Positions 12,510 through 24,237 of a DNA stretch of 64,000 nt are shown here, one piece after another. Every line of letters begins with the position of its first letter. Position 1 is the stretch's first letter. Made by a program: the position numbers and the translations under genes. The DNA comes from Pontederia crassipes (lineage: Eukaryota; Streptophyta; Magnoliopsida; Commelinales; Pontederiaceae): contig CM060196.1 of the NCBI GenBank assembly GCA_030549335.1, positions 11,919,501-11,983,500 on the forward strand. The letters run 5' to 3'. The notes beneath the pieces were generated by a model. The model was not told the origin of the DNA and ran no database searches. It worked only from the letters and a program-made list of their open reading frames with translations.

Positions 12510-15500
12510 CCGCACCATGCACGCACAATTTCAATCAGCATGCCATCCTCACCCTTGAGGTTTGACGCTGAACAAGGAGACATGACAGCTGAACACCTCG
12601 GGGCAAATGTTGCAGATATACAGCTTCAGACTCTTTCAATTGGTGCTTCTAACCCACAAAAGGCAAAGCAAGGAAAGTTCTATTCACAGCCCATTGCAAT
12701 TGGTTACTCAAGAATAGGGACAACTCCAGAGCAACGGCAGCATATGCCGAGGACCAGTAGATTTAAGGACAAGCGATATGATTCCTTCAAAACTTGGTCT
12801 GGCAAACTGGAAAGACAGATATCAAACCTACGCGGAAAGCCGCAGGAGACAGAGGATACTATTCATGAGACACAGACTACTGGACCTCGACCATTACCTG
12901 CAGTGGATCGCTACTTTGATGCCTTGGAAGGACCTGAGCTTGACAAACTAAAGGTATACCACAGAAATCATTTGCCACATGAAGTGATGGATATGTTAAT
13001 GCCTAAATTAAGAAGAAGTAAACAAAACACGTATACGTTTATACTTTACTTTCTTGTGGAAAAGGAATTTTTATATGCACATTAATCCACATTTTACATG
13101 TCATGGCAAATTCGTTCTAAGAGCTTGAATAATTGACTAAAAGTTGCATCTCATTTTGCATGAAATTGCATGATGGATTCCCTTGTCTTATGCAATTCCT
13201 CGTTGTTCATGTTTACAACTTTCTCAGGCCTCAGAGGAGCTGGTTCTTCCTGAAGATAAACTATGGCCCTTCCTTCTTCGCTTTCCAATTTCTGCCTTTG
13301 GTATATGCCTTGGTGTCAGCAGCCAGGCTATCCTATGGAAGACACTGGCTACATCACCATCAATGAGCTTTATGCATGTAAGCCTGACCATAAACCGTGT
13401 ACTGTGGTGCATATCCCTTGCATTGATGGGTTTTCTGTCTCTCATCTATTCCCTAAAGATCATATTTTACTTTGAAGCGGTTCGACGAGAGTATTACCGT
13501 CCGATCCGAGTAAACTTCTTTTTTGCCCCATGGATAGCATGCCTTTTCTTAACAATTGGTGTTCCTCCCTCAGTTTCGACGAACCTGCATGCTGCACTTT
13601 GGTATGTGCTAATGGCTCCAATTTTCGGTCTTGAACTCAAAATCTATGGACAATGGATGTCCGGAGGGAACCGCAGGCTATCAAAAGTAGCAAATCCATC
13701 AAACCACCTTTCAATTGTGGGAAACTTCGTTGGGGCCTTGCTTGGTGCATCTATGGGACTTAAGGAGGGTCCTATCTTCTTCTTTGCTGTTGGGCTAGCT
13801 CACTACAGTGTACTCTTTGTGACGTTGTATCAGAGGCTTCCAACAAATGAAACCCTTCCAAAGGAACTTCATCCAGTCTTCTTTCTGTTTGTGGCAAGTG
13901 TTGCTTGCATGGCATGGGCAAAAATAACTGGTGATTTTGGCTATGGTTCGAGGATCGCTTACTTCATTGCTCTATTCCTTTATGTTTCACTTGTAAGTTC
14001 CTCCATTCACAGACCTGACAGTTAGCGAATGTGAGCTTAATAGGTCATTTTATCGTAGAATTAGAGTCTCGGAGGTTAGCGAAGCTCTTAAGAAAATGGA
14101 GAATGGTAAAGCCGTTGGACCGGATGGTATACCGATTGAAGTTTGGAAATGTTTAGGAGAAAAATGTGTGTTGTGGTTATGTAAACTATTTAATGAGATT
14201 TTACGGTCGAAAAAGATGTCTGATGATTGGAGATTAAGTACATTAGTTCCTATTTACAAAAATAAAGGGGATATTCAGAATTGTGCAAATTATAGAGGGA
14301 TTAAACTTATGAGTCACACTATGAAATTATGGGAAAAAGTGATTGAGCATAGATTGAGAATGGAGACTAGTATTTCTGAGAGACAATTTGAGTTCATGCC
14401 AGGAAGATCCACTACAGAGGCGATTTATTTACTAAGGGGGATGATGGAGAAGTATCGAAGTAGGAGAAGAGACTTACATATGGCTTTCATTGACTTAGAG
14501 AAGACGTATGATCGGGTACCAAGGGATGTACTTTGGAAAGCCTTGCAAAAGAAGAGGGTGAATGTTGCCTACATTAAGGTAATACAAGATATGTACGATG
14601 GGGCATTGACTAGGGTTAGGACACTCGGAGGTGAGACAAATGAATTTCCTATAGGAATTGGCCTACATCAAGGATCAGCTTTAAGCCCGTATCTATTTAA
14701 CTTAGTTATCGATGCTATAACCGAGAGTATCACAGAGGAGGTACCTAAGTGCATGCTATTTGCGGATGATATAGTACTTTTAGCGGATTCAAGAGAAGAG
14801 ATTAATACAAAATTGGAAATATGGAGAAATACGTTGGAGTCAAAGGGTTTTCGTTTAAGTAGGAATAAAACAGAATATATGCATAGCAATTTCACAAATA
14901 AACAACTTAGAGACGATTTGAAAGTTAGGTTAGGGGAGGATATAATTCCTCAAGTGACAAAGTTTAAATATTTAGGATCAATTGTAAGACAAGATGGTGA
15001 GATTGATGACGATGTTAATCATAGAATTCAAGCTGGTTGGTGTAAGTGGAGGAAAGCCACTGGAGTTCTTTGTGATAGAAAAGTACCCAATAAAGTTAAA
15101 GGAAAATTCTATCGTACTGTTATAAGGCCAGCAGTGTTATATGGTAGTGAATGTTGAGCTATGAAGGGACAACATGAACGTAAAGTGGGGGTAGTCGAAA
15201 TGAGGATGTTGAGATGGATGTGTGGTCATACAAGATTAGATAAGATTAGGAATGACCATATACGTGAACGAGTCGAAGTGGCTCCTATTAGTGAGAAAAT
15301 GGTAGAGAATCGTTTGAGATGGTTTGGTCATGTTCAGAGAAGACCATTAGATGCGCCAGTAAGAAGAGTAGATCAAATAATCTGGAGTCCGATTAAAAGA
15401 GGGAGAGGGAGGCCAAGGCGGACACTTGGCGAACTAATAGAGCAAGATCTATTGGTGAATAATATACCGAAAGGTTTGGTTACTAATAGAGCGGAATGGC

Positions 15501-17731
15501 GTCGTATGATCCATGTAGCCGACCCCACCTAGTGGGATAAGGCTTTGTTGTTGTTGTTGTTGTTGTTGATGGATGTGAAGGTTCGCGTTGTGATTTGGAG
15601 GACTTGACAGTTAGCGAATGTGAGCTTAATAGGTCATTTTATCGTAGAATTAGAGTCTCGGAGGTTAGCGAAGCTCTTAAGAAAATGGAGAATGGTAAAG
15701 CCGTTGGACCAGATGGTATACCGATTGAAGTTTGGAAATGTTTAGGAGAAAAAGGTGTGTTGTGGTTATGTAAACTATTTAATGAGATTTTACGATCGAA
15801 AAAGATGCCTGATGATTGGAGATTAAGTACATTAGTTCCTATTTACAAAAATAAAGGGGATATTCAGAATTGTGCAAATTATAGAGGGATTAAACTTATG
15901 AGTCACACTATGAAATTATGGGAAAAAGTGATTGAGCATAGATTGAGAATGGAGACTAGTATTTCTGAGAGACAATTTGGGTTCATGCCAGGAAGATCCA
16001 CTACAGAGGCGATTTATTTACTAAGGGGGATGATGGAGAAGTATCGAAGTAGGAGAAGAGATTTACATATGACTTTCATTGACTTAGAGAAGGCGTATGA
16101 TCGGGTATCAAGGGATGTACTTTGGAAAGCCTTGCAAAAGAAGAGGGTGAATGTTGCCTACATTAAGGTAATACAAGATATGTACGATGGGGCATTGACT
16201 AGGGTTAGGACACCCGGAGGTGAGACAAATGAATTTCCTATAGGAATTGGCCTACATCAAGGATCAGCTTTAAGCCCGTATCTATTTAACTTAGTTATCG
16301 ATGCTATAACCGAGAGTATCACAGAGGAGGTACCTAAGTGCATGCTATTTGCGGATGATATAGTACTTTTAGCGGATTCAAGAGAAGAGATTAATACAAA
16401 ATTGAAAATATGGAGAAATACGTTGGAGTCAAAGAATTTTCGTTTAAGTAGGAATAAAACAGAATATATGCATAGAAATTTCACAAATAAACAACTTAGA
16501 GACGATTTGAAAGTTAGGTTAGGGGAGGATATAATTCCTCAAGTGACAAAGTTTAAATATTTAGGATCAATTGTAAGACAAGATGGTGAGATTGATGACG
16601 ATGTTAATCATAGAATTCAAGCTGGTTGGTGTAAGTGGAGGAAAGCCACTGGAATTCTTTGTGATAGAAAAGTACCCAATAAAGTTAAAGGAAAATTCTA
16701 TCGTACTGCTATAAGGCCAGCAGTGTTATATGGTAGTGAATGTTGGGCTATGAAGGGACAACATGAACGTAAAGTGGGGATAGCCGAAATGAGGATGTTG
16801 AGATGGATGTGTGGTCATACAAGATTAGATAAGATTAGGAATGACCATATACGTGAACGAGTCGGAGTGGCTCCTATTAGTGAGAAAATGGTAGAGAATC
16901 GTTTGAGATGGTTTGGTCATGTTCAGATAAGACCATTAGATGCGCCAGTAAGAAGAGTAGATCAAATAATCTGGAGTCCGATTAAAAGAAGGAGAGGGAG
17001 GCCAAGGCGGACACTTGGCGAACTAATAGAGCAAGATCTATTGGTGAATAATATACCGAAAGGTTTGGTTACTAATAGAGCGGAATGGCGTCGTATGATC
17101 CATATAGCCGACCCCACCTAGTGGGATAAGGCTTTGTTGTTGTTGTTGTTGTTGTTGTAATAGTAAGCCTCCTGATCATACTTATAGAACAATAATAGCC
17201 TCCAGATCACTTGAGACGCCTACTGCTCCAAGCACTTTCTGAGAGGATTGTGATGCAAGGTTCTAATGGTTCTGATTGTCTTTCTTGAATTGCAGGCCAT
17301 TCGGATTAATTTCTTTCGAGGAATCAGGTGACTTACATTGTTTCCCATTTCATACCGGTTGCTGTTGCTAACTCTATTTTAGTTCAAAATCATAACCACA
17401 ATTTCTGTATGAAAAATGTAGTTTTTCTCTGGCTTGGTGGGCATACACTTTTCCGATGACCGGGGCCTCCATTGCAACCATTGCATACTCGGTGGAAGTC
17501 AAGAATATATTTACTCAGTCGATGTCAGTTGCACTATCTGGCAACTCCACACTGACAGTGGCATCACTGCTTCTTTCCACAATAATCCACGCCTTTGTGC
17601 TCCATGACCTCTTTCCAAATGACATCTCCATCGCTATTTCTGAAAGGAAAAGGAAATCGAGCAACAAAAACGTCCATATTTTAAAGGCAGTCTCAGATAC
17701 TAAAGTGTTGGAATCTTCCATTTTGTCTTGA
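12510..17731 (+). CDS. SLAH3: S-type (slow) anion channel, SLAH2/3 type, coding exons 2-5
   Basis: Plasma-membrane anion (nitrate/chloride) channel of the SLAC/TehA family. Exons: 12510-12953 (cytosolic region with the family-typical 'DSFKTWSGKLERQ'), 13228-13992 (most transmembrane helices, opening with 'FLLRFPISAFGICLGVSSQA'), 17296-17327 and 17422-17731 (last helices, 'SLAWWAYTFPMTG', stop TGA). All junctions are GT-AG and phases agree. With the ancestral first exon the protein would be 564 aa, normal for SLAH2/3. Exon 2 uses the acceptor 'ccaatgacag' ending at 12509; an earlier acceptor at 12430 would give the wrong frame. The first in-frame Met in this part is 12540, so a channel lacking only its extreme N-terminus could still be made. 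Oddities: intron 3 holds two LINEs, and the highly conserved 'VAAPSVA' motif of the family reads 'VASVA', two residues short. Functional status is uncertain. Confidence 0.85.
14016..15568 (+). mobile_element. RTE-type LINE copy B1 (5'-truncated) in SLAH intron
   Basis: This LINE lies in the sense orientation within the intron between 13992 and 17296. It starts in the pre-RT region ('tgacagttagcgaatgtgag') and ends with 'cctagtgggataaggctt' followed by a (TTG)n tail at 15545-15568. The RT frame runs 14096-15157, with an intact FADD box, then an in-frame TGA at 15155-15157, where copy B2 has TGG. The rest of the protein continues in frame at 15161-15532. There is no endonuclease domain. The tail abuts copy B2 directly. 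Confidence 0.9.
14096..15532 (+). pseudogene. RTE reverse transcriptase, one nonsense codon
   Basis: Reverse transcriptase and C-terminal region of the RTE protein. The palm motif 'FADDIVLLADS' sits at about 14748-14780. A single TGA at 15155-15157 in the 'ECWAMK' segment interrupts the reading frame; the frame is otherwise open to 15532. Sequence is nearly identical to B2. Because the N-terminal endonuclease is missing, the copy is not autonomous even without the stop. Confidence 0.85.
15569..17158 (+). mobile_element. RTE-type LINE copy B2 (5'-truncated), tandem to B1
   Basis: This copy begins at 'atggatgtgaaggttcgc', about 35 bp further upstream in the element than copy B1, and ends in a (TTG)n tail at 17158. 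It joins B1 head to tail with no host DNA between. The two copies are almost identical, so they are recent or arose together. Both lie in the host intron in the sense direction. Confidence 0.9.
15595..17121 (+). CDS. RTE reverse transcriptase, open but N-truncated
   Basis: A 508-residue open frame covers the pre-RT region, RT domain and C-terminal region of the RTE LINE protein. Recognisable motifs are 'GPDGIPIEVWK' (RT start), 'FMPGRSTTEAI', 'GLHQGSALSPYLFNLV' and the catalytic 'FADDIVLLADS'. No stop interrupts it, unlike B1. The N-terminal apurinic-type endonuclease is missing and no dedicated promoter or start is evident, so expression is doubtful. In family terms it would copy RNA into DNA at a nicked target. 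Confidence 0.85.
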   Translation: MEDLTVSECELNRSFYRRIRVSEVSEALKKMENGKAVGPDGIPIEVWKCLGEKGVLWLCKLFNEILRSKKMPDDWRLSTLVPIYKNKGDIQNCANYRGIKLMSHTMKLWEKVIEHRLRMETSISERQFGFMPGRSTTEAIYLLRGMMEKYRSRRRDLHMTFIDLEKAYDRVSRDVLWKALQKKRVNVAYIKVIQDMYDGALTRVRTPGGETNEFPIGIGLHQGSALSPYLFNLVIDAITESITEEVPKCMLFADDIVLLADSREEINTKLKIWRNTLESKNFRLSRNKTEYMHRNFTNKQLRDDLKVRLGEDIIPQVTKFKYLGSIVRQDGEIDDDVNHRIQAGWCKWRKATGILCDRKVPNKVKGKFYRTAIRPAVLYGSECWAMKGQHERKVGIAEMRMLRWMCGHTRLDKIRNDHIRERVGVAPISEKMVENRLRWFGHVQIRPLDAPVRRVDQIIWSPIKRRRGRPRRTLGELIEQDLLVNNIPKGLVTNRAEWRRMIHIADPT

Positions 17732-18815
17732 TGTCGAAAACCAAATAGTTGTTGCCCAAATGCAGTGAACTTGAAAAGCAATGGTGAATCAGGGCATTTA
17801 TAAGTGCTGAAGCAACGCACTTCGGTCTTCTTTTGGTTGAAAATCACTGGAAAACGTCATGTAATGGTATCGAAAGATCTCAATAGAAGATGAAGAGAGA
17901 GAGAGAGACCTCAAAGGATGCGCACCCTTTCTTGGTCATTCAGTATTACTCACTGTATCAATGAAAATGCATTTTTGAAGGGTGCAAATGTTTTGGGACT
18001 TGCTTAATCATTTTTTAATTTATCCTTTTCCTCTACGATCATATTTGTCCACATTTTAACCTCGCATGATATTAACTAAAATGCAATTGAATGCTTCTGA
18101 AGCTTTAACTGATAATGTAATTCAAATGCACATTTTACCGAATCACAATGCCTTGTGCAATAATGGGAGTTTGAATTGACCAGTAAATTGGATCTGCAAC
18201 TTAATGTATTGAATGTACTTAAAGTTTCATCAGGATGTAAAAAATCTCACATTGAAAAAAAATAAATGCGGGGATTTGGGCGCCTGAGCTTCTCTACTGG
18301 ATGACACACCCATTTGCCGACTGCTAACTCCATTATGCTGTAATATTAATATAATATAGGAAAAAATAAAAACATTCCCTCTTTAATCGTGTTCTCTATG
18401 TTTTTATTGTTCCTTATGTTTTTATTCATTAGATTAGAAATTTATAATTTTTATTTTATTTATTTCAATTTAAAAATTTTAAATCTAATTCATAAATTCT
18501 TGATTAGAAAAAGCAAAGCATCGTGTCCCTCGTTGAAAAGAGGGATAATTGAAAAAAGTTGAACATTTCATGCCAGGCGTGTTCTACTGTGCTACAATCA
18601 AATAGGAATTTGTATCCTAGATTGAAGATAATATACAACAGAGTATACATAGTTATGTATAGCCAACAAATGCAAGGTTGATGAGCGCATCAACTTACAA
18701 AACATTATTTGGTTCATGAACCTGAAACACTTCTTAACCAACCTACATTTGACTTGTTTTTTTTATGCAGGCAGGAGAGATCATTTGACAGCCACACTTT
18801 TCAATTTTTTTTGTC
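17732..18815. other. Convergent 3' flanks of SLAH and AAA+ genes
   Basis: The two genes converge here with about 1.1 kb between stop codons. The left part is the presumed 3' UTR of the channel gene, and the right part that of the ATPase. The middle (about 18,340-18,560) is AT-rich and carries no coding signal. Confidence 0.6.
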
Positions 18816-21800
18816 TTAAAGAAAGTAGGTCAGCTGTTGTTTCTTTCTTGACCCTCCTTCCCCATATAAGTTATTCCATTGCTTCAACTCACTCATAATA
18901 GACCCCTCCTGTGGCGCGCTTGCAGCGACCTGAACAACAGAAATGAAGCAAATAGGGAAGTTGAGAAGCAAGTTTCCAAATTTCAAATAATAGTAATGGG
19001 AACTAGTTGTAACTAAAAGCTGAGTGTGTAGGGATCGAATGCCATATCAAGAATGTACTGGATTGAAAAAGGAATCAAGAAAACGCGATATCAAGAATGT
19101 ACTGTACTGAAAAAATAAATCAAGAAAGTAACACTAACACAATTGTGCAATATCTACAGCACAAAACAATGCACAAAAATCTTATGTGCTACTTACAGGT
19201 TTGAGCAAGTCTAGATGAGCTCACCTGGTTCTTTGCTTGTCTCATGTCTTCCATATTTAGTGGCCGAAGGGTTAATGTTTCTTCCTTAATAGCTGACTCT
19301 TTTTCCATCATATCTGCTGCATTGTCATTTTCAGATTTTCGTTTTCTCTCCTGAGATGAGAATTGTGGTCAGAAAGCTTGAAAGATGTAAACACTGAATA
19401 GGTACAAACTATCTAGGCCACAAGAAAAGGAACAAGTTTGATTTAGAACCAACAACAGCTGCCACAACTTCAGTTCAGTTCATCTCAGTTCGTTTAGTAA
19501 AAGGTTTAGCAGAGATAACCAAATAGCGCATATGGTAAATACTAAGCTGCACTTCTTCGAATAGAAAAGTGATCAGGATAACAACAAATGCAATTACCAG
19601 CTCCTTGAGACGTTCTCTTTGAATTAGTTCCCTGATTGGACGATATGCCGCTGTTGTACATAGATTCTGCTTCAAAAAGTTAAATCTTGGTAAACAAGGA
19701 AGAATATCAAAGTTTAAAAGGTCATAACTTGCATGCTAACCTTCAGATCACTACCGCTGTAACCTTCTGTCATGGTTGCAAGCTCCTTGTAGTCAAGACC
19801 TTCTATAACCTTTTCCTTGGACAAAAGTTTCTTCAGAATAAGTTCCCTGTTTTCTGGCGATGGCAAGCCAACCATTATCCTGCTCACAGCAATCACATAA
19901 TAAAGTCAACATGAGAATGCCCTCAACGTTATGATAAAATAAATGGACAGATGACAAACCTGCGCTCGAACCTCCTAATAATTGCTTCATCAAGGTCAAA
20001 AGGTCTGTTTGTTGCAGCAAGAACAAGGATGCTTTCCTCAGGCTTTGTCAGTAGTCCATCCCAATGTGCCATAAATTCATTTTTTATCTTCCTCATTGCT
20101 TCATGTTCTCCCACTCTACTTCGCTGTCCAAGCATGCTGTCCACTTCATCAACAAAGATAATAGTAGGAGAAACTTTTGCAGCCAATGTGAACAATGCTC
20201 TGACATTTTTCTCATCTTCGCCAAACCATTTTGATGTAATTGTAGACATAGAAACGTTGATAAAACTAGCACCAGCTTCATTTGCTATAGCTTTCGCAAG
20301 CATTGTTTTGCCTGTTCCAGGAGGCCCAAACAGTAAAATTCCTCTACAAGGTTTAAGGAGACCTCCTTTGAAAAGGTCAGGCCTTCGGAGAGGAAGCATA
20401 ACAAGCTCCTGAAGAGATTCTTTGATATCATCTAAGGCACCTATGTCATCAAATGTAACCCCAATTTCATTTGCTGGGATAACTTCTGGCCTAATCCGCT
20501 TTTCGAACTCATTGTCCGGAGGAGCTTCCTATGAACAAACAGATAACATATGATAAATGCAAAGGACCAACTTTTTTGAATGAGAAAATTCTAAATCACA
20601 AAACTGAAATTGCAACTTCAATAAGTCTTTCCTATTTGAATCAGAAATTATTATGAAACAGTCAAGCTTGAAATATGAGAAAGAATTCAGGCATACAGGT
20701 GCCTTTGGGGGTTGAGGAGGAGCAGGGGCAACAGAAGGCTTCTCCGAGCCACTTTTGTTTTCAGGAGCTACATTATCAGTTTTTGCCTCTGGCTTTGCAG
20801 CAGCTGTGTTTTCTTCCTTCCCAGAATCCTAGAAACAATTATAAAACTTTTAGCCTGCCAAAACTTCCATGCTCCATATAATGCTTTCTCAAGTTGAACT
20901 CAAACCAACCTTGGTTGAGGTAGCAGTTCCTTCAAGCTTCTGAGCATCATTAACGTTAAGCATGTTCTGGAAAATACTTAAAGCATGGGAGAGACTGTTG
21001 CATAAATATATAATTAAAAATGAGAAAAAGAAAACAAGAAGCAAAAGGCATCAATGTAACATATGCACTCTAACCTCTTAGAAGAGATAACGAGCTTTCC
21101 ATTTCTATACTCAGGATCTTTGTTATTCATCAAGTGATATGAAACTGCGGATAACACAATTTCTTCTATATACTTGCTTAGAATCATTGTATCTGCCAAG
21201 CAAATAGAGCCAAGATCATCACAATCGAGATCGTTTGAATTGATTACTTCAATAATGTGGTTTTTATTATCTTGAAACTGTATCATTTTCATGTCTTCTT
21301 CCAACTGGGATTTCCAGCTGACAAGTTGTTTCTCATCTTCAGGTGGTTTAATCTCAATATTGTACGGGAATAAAAAAGAAATCCTGTCATCAACTTCTGC
21401 AAAGTTTCTGTTCGCTGCCATCATTCTTGAACCAAGTATCAGAACAGGGCCCTCTAATTTCTGCAGCAATTTTTGAAACAGTGAATACATTCTTTGGGAT
21501 TTAAAAAGAAGATTCTCAACATCCCTGATGTAAAGGACAACCGGATTACTCTTGGATATTGAATGTAGAACCTGAGAAAGAAACTACATCAGCAATGCCA
21601 TCTTCCTTAGAGTTTTAAAAGTAGTTGAGAAGGCTTTGCCTTAAATTCACAAAGCTATAACTAACCATAATTGAATCCATGACAATTAGACTAAGAAGGA
21701 ATCTGCATACATGACCATGTACCTTGTAAAGTGATTGTACGAGAAGTTTATCATCAAAGGACCAGCTGCTCATTCGTTTCATAGAAACTGTAATTAGATA

Positions 21801-24237
21801 AAAGCTAGGAGGTCTAAGTTTTCTTCAAAAAGTAGTCGGTTGGACTTAGTGTAGTTATCGATGGATTATATGTTAGAATGACGAAAATAACCTGGATTAG
21901 CAGGAGCACATTGTGTCATTAGGGTGTTCATATCAGCTGCAGCAGAAGCATTTCTGCGGAGCTGTGTTTTAATGCCATTGCCTTCAGATTCCCTTAAAGA
22001 ATAAAGAAGAAAAAGCTGAGTATTTTCACAGCCTTGAAATATCATAATAACACAACCAGTTACCTTGAGTTCATTTCGTAATTGCTGTTTTGCCTTCGTA
22101 GAGTTCCTATAATATTCCAAAACAACAGAAGGTAGTACATTCAGTAAGATGAGCTTTGATTCTTGGACTAATGATTGTACGATAATTTTAAACAGAATAG
22201 AAACCAATATCATTTTCTTGTGGAGAGAAAGAGTTATAATAAGCATGTATAATTCTGAACTCAGCACCACAATAATGTCACTTGTAACAGCTAATTATTT
22301 GGAATTATAAACAGATATCAAATAACTGCTGAAACTGCACAATTGTCAAATCTAATAGGCCATGAATGTGTGAATAATTTTAAAAATGAATAAACCTACT
22401 TATACATCTATTACACAAACTCAGGTACATAGTATCCACCATGGTCTGAAACAATGAACTCCCCTCAATTTCATTTTAAATATGTTTGACACTGTGGTAG
22501 ACAACTATTTCACAGTAAACCCCACAAAAATTAAGTGCCTCGGATCTACTGTTTGATGTGAGATTCAGTGCCATCAATGCGAAAGAGGGCTAGGAGTATG
22601 TTGTGCATGTTACCCTAGTTGACACTTTTTCACTAACCGAAATCCGAATAATTCTGTTGCACAACAAGATACAGCATAAAACTGTGTTGTGCATTCTTTT
22701 TTTCCATGAGGACAATTCATAAGTCGAACATGGTAATGACTGGAAATCAACTTAATGACAATTTATTTTTAAGTTCTTTCCTTCTCATGTATGAATTCTC
22801 ATAGAAAAAATATTCTTAAAAAACTGAAATAAGATAATATTACTAATTCCTAGGAATACAATCCCATCATATCCAATCACCACCAAATTTCAGATGTCAA
22901 TCAGCATCCAACTGAAAACTTTGTTTTAACACCTCTTATTACCTCTGGGTTCCTCCCTCTGGGGAATGATTGAAAGAGAACCTAGAAAACCAGACATCCG
23001 TTCAAGTGTTGTCTCTGATATGGACCTTTTGAAAGGCTACATAAGAGTAAGGGAAGGCAGTCAAATGAGATACTTCAGAAGATCTTTATTTCTATATCAA
23101 TAGGACATGTAGGAATAAAAAGTTTAAGGTACTTATCCAAATCTTGACTAGTGAAAAGTGCATGCAAACGAAGAACAAACTAATAAGTGCTAACTTGGTG
23201 ATAATACTATAATGCATCTATATACTGCAATGCATGGATGCATTAGGGAACAATCCAAATAATAATTTTAAACATGTTTTCTGGTGCTTACTGCATCCTT
23301 GACTGCAATGCCATATTTGCTCTGAATCTGGAAAGACAACACTTTGATGAGAAGTAGAATACTATCATCTCATACAAACAAACGTATACACAAGATACAG
23401 TACCTTAAGCGAAAAATCCGTTACATCAAGTAAGAGCAATTTGGCCTCAAAATAATGGGCTAGCGCCTTGGCGAGAATCTGCTGGTAAAGTTCTTCAATT
23501 GAAACATGCATTTTAGTTCCAAACAAGTTCAAAAGTAATGTACAACCACTATGCCAAAATCAAATAATTTTCTTCATAAGCTACCTGCAGGACCAGACAA
23601 TAGAATGGCACGACTCGCAGGAGAAAGATTTCTCATATACTTGGAGAAGTCCGCTTGCTTCAAATGAACATAGGCTGAACTTGTCAATACCACTCGAGTT
23701 TGCTCACTACATCAGGAAGACAAATTTGTTAGTTTTTTCCCAACTTCATGATTCTACTTACCCCCAAATGTATGTATGTATATATATGTTGAGAAAAAGC
23801 ATAAAATTCTCAACTAAAATTCTGCTCAAGTGTAGATTCTATGTCATGTTCCTGATGCAGTACTTTTAACATTAATGCTTCTTTTGAATGAAAGAAGCAT
23901 TATTTCAAAGTTAAATCTCAACCAATGCTTGCTTATATAATTTATCTGGCTAACATAAAGCTACGAATTATCCATGTAAATGGATGGAACAAATTAACAT
24001 TACCATTTCTCTTTACCTGAGAAAATATGGGAAATGATCAAAGGTGACTTTACTATCCTTGCCATCGACAGACAGCCTTAGCAGCTCTTGCTCAATATTC
24101 TCGGCAGTCGGCCCTTGAGTGGAATGAGGCTGTGGCCCCGCCCACCGGCTCACCGTACGCCCGGAGGCCAAGCCAAACCCCACTCCGACACCAAGTCCCA
24201 GCCCCAGCGCCGACATGACAATATGCTTTTGTTCCAT
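18816..24237 (-). CDS. Membrane-anchored AAA+ ATPase (DAA1/MSP1-like), 16 exons, complete
   Basis: Exons (minus strand): 24237-24017, 23706-23585, 23492-23404, 23327-23292, 23036-22943, 22106-22064, 21992-21892, 21787-21723, 21571-21075, 20994-20910, 20828-20697, 20528-19960, 19879-19741, 19666-19598, 19350-19225, 18929-18816. They sum to 2502 nt (833 aa); all junctions are GT-AG with matching phase, and the length fits the plant family (about 830 aa). Residues 5-25 form a Gly-rich hydrophobic N-terminal anchor. The AAA+ module has Walker A GPPGTGKT at 563-570, Walker B IIFVDEVD at 618-625, sensor 'ATNRPFDLDEA', arginines 'RRFERR', and a C-terminal end 'QLTYFL'. Arabidopsis relatives include DAA1 and the proteins annotated as Msp1/ATAD1-like. 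The animal and yeast relatives extract mislocalised tail-anchored proteins from the outer mitochondrial membrane. ATP-driven unfolding or extraction at a membrane is likely; the substrate is unknown. Confidence 0.93.

Noticed and set aside
12431-12565. Upstream extension of SLAH exon 2 using the acceptor at 12430
   Set aside because: That frame runs to a TGA within exon 2, while the acceptor at 12509 joins exon 1 and exon 2 in the conserved frame, so no frameshift mutation needs to be invoked.
19475-21490. Short plus-strand open frames antisense to the AAA+ gene
   Set aside because: They are shadows of well-supported minus-strand exons.
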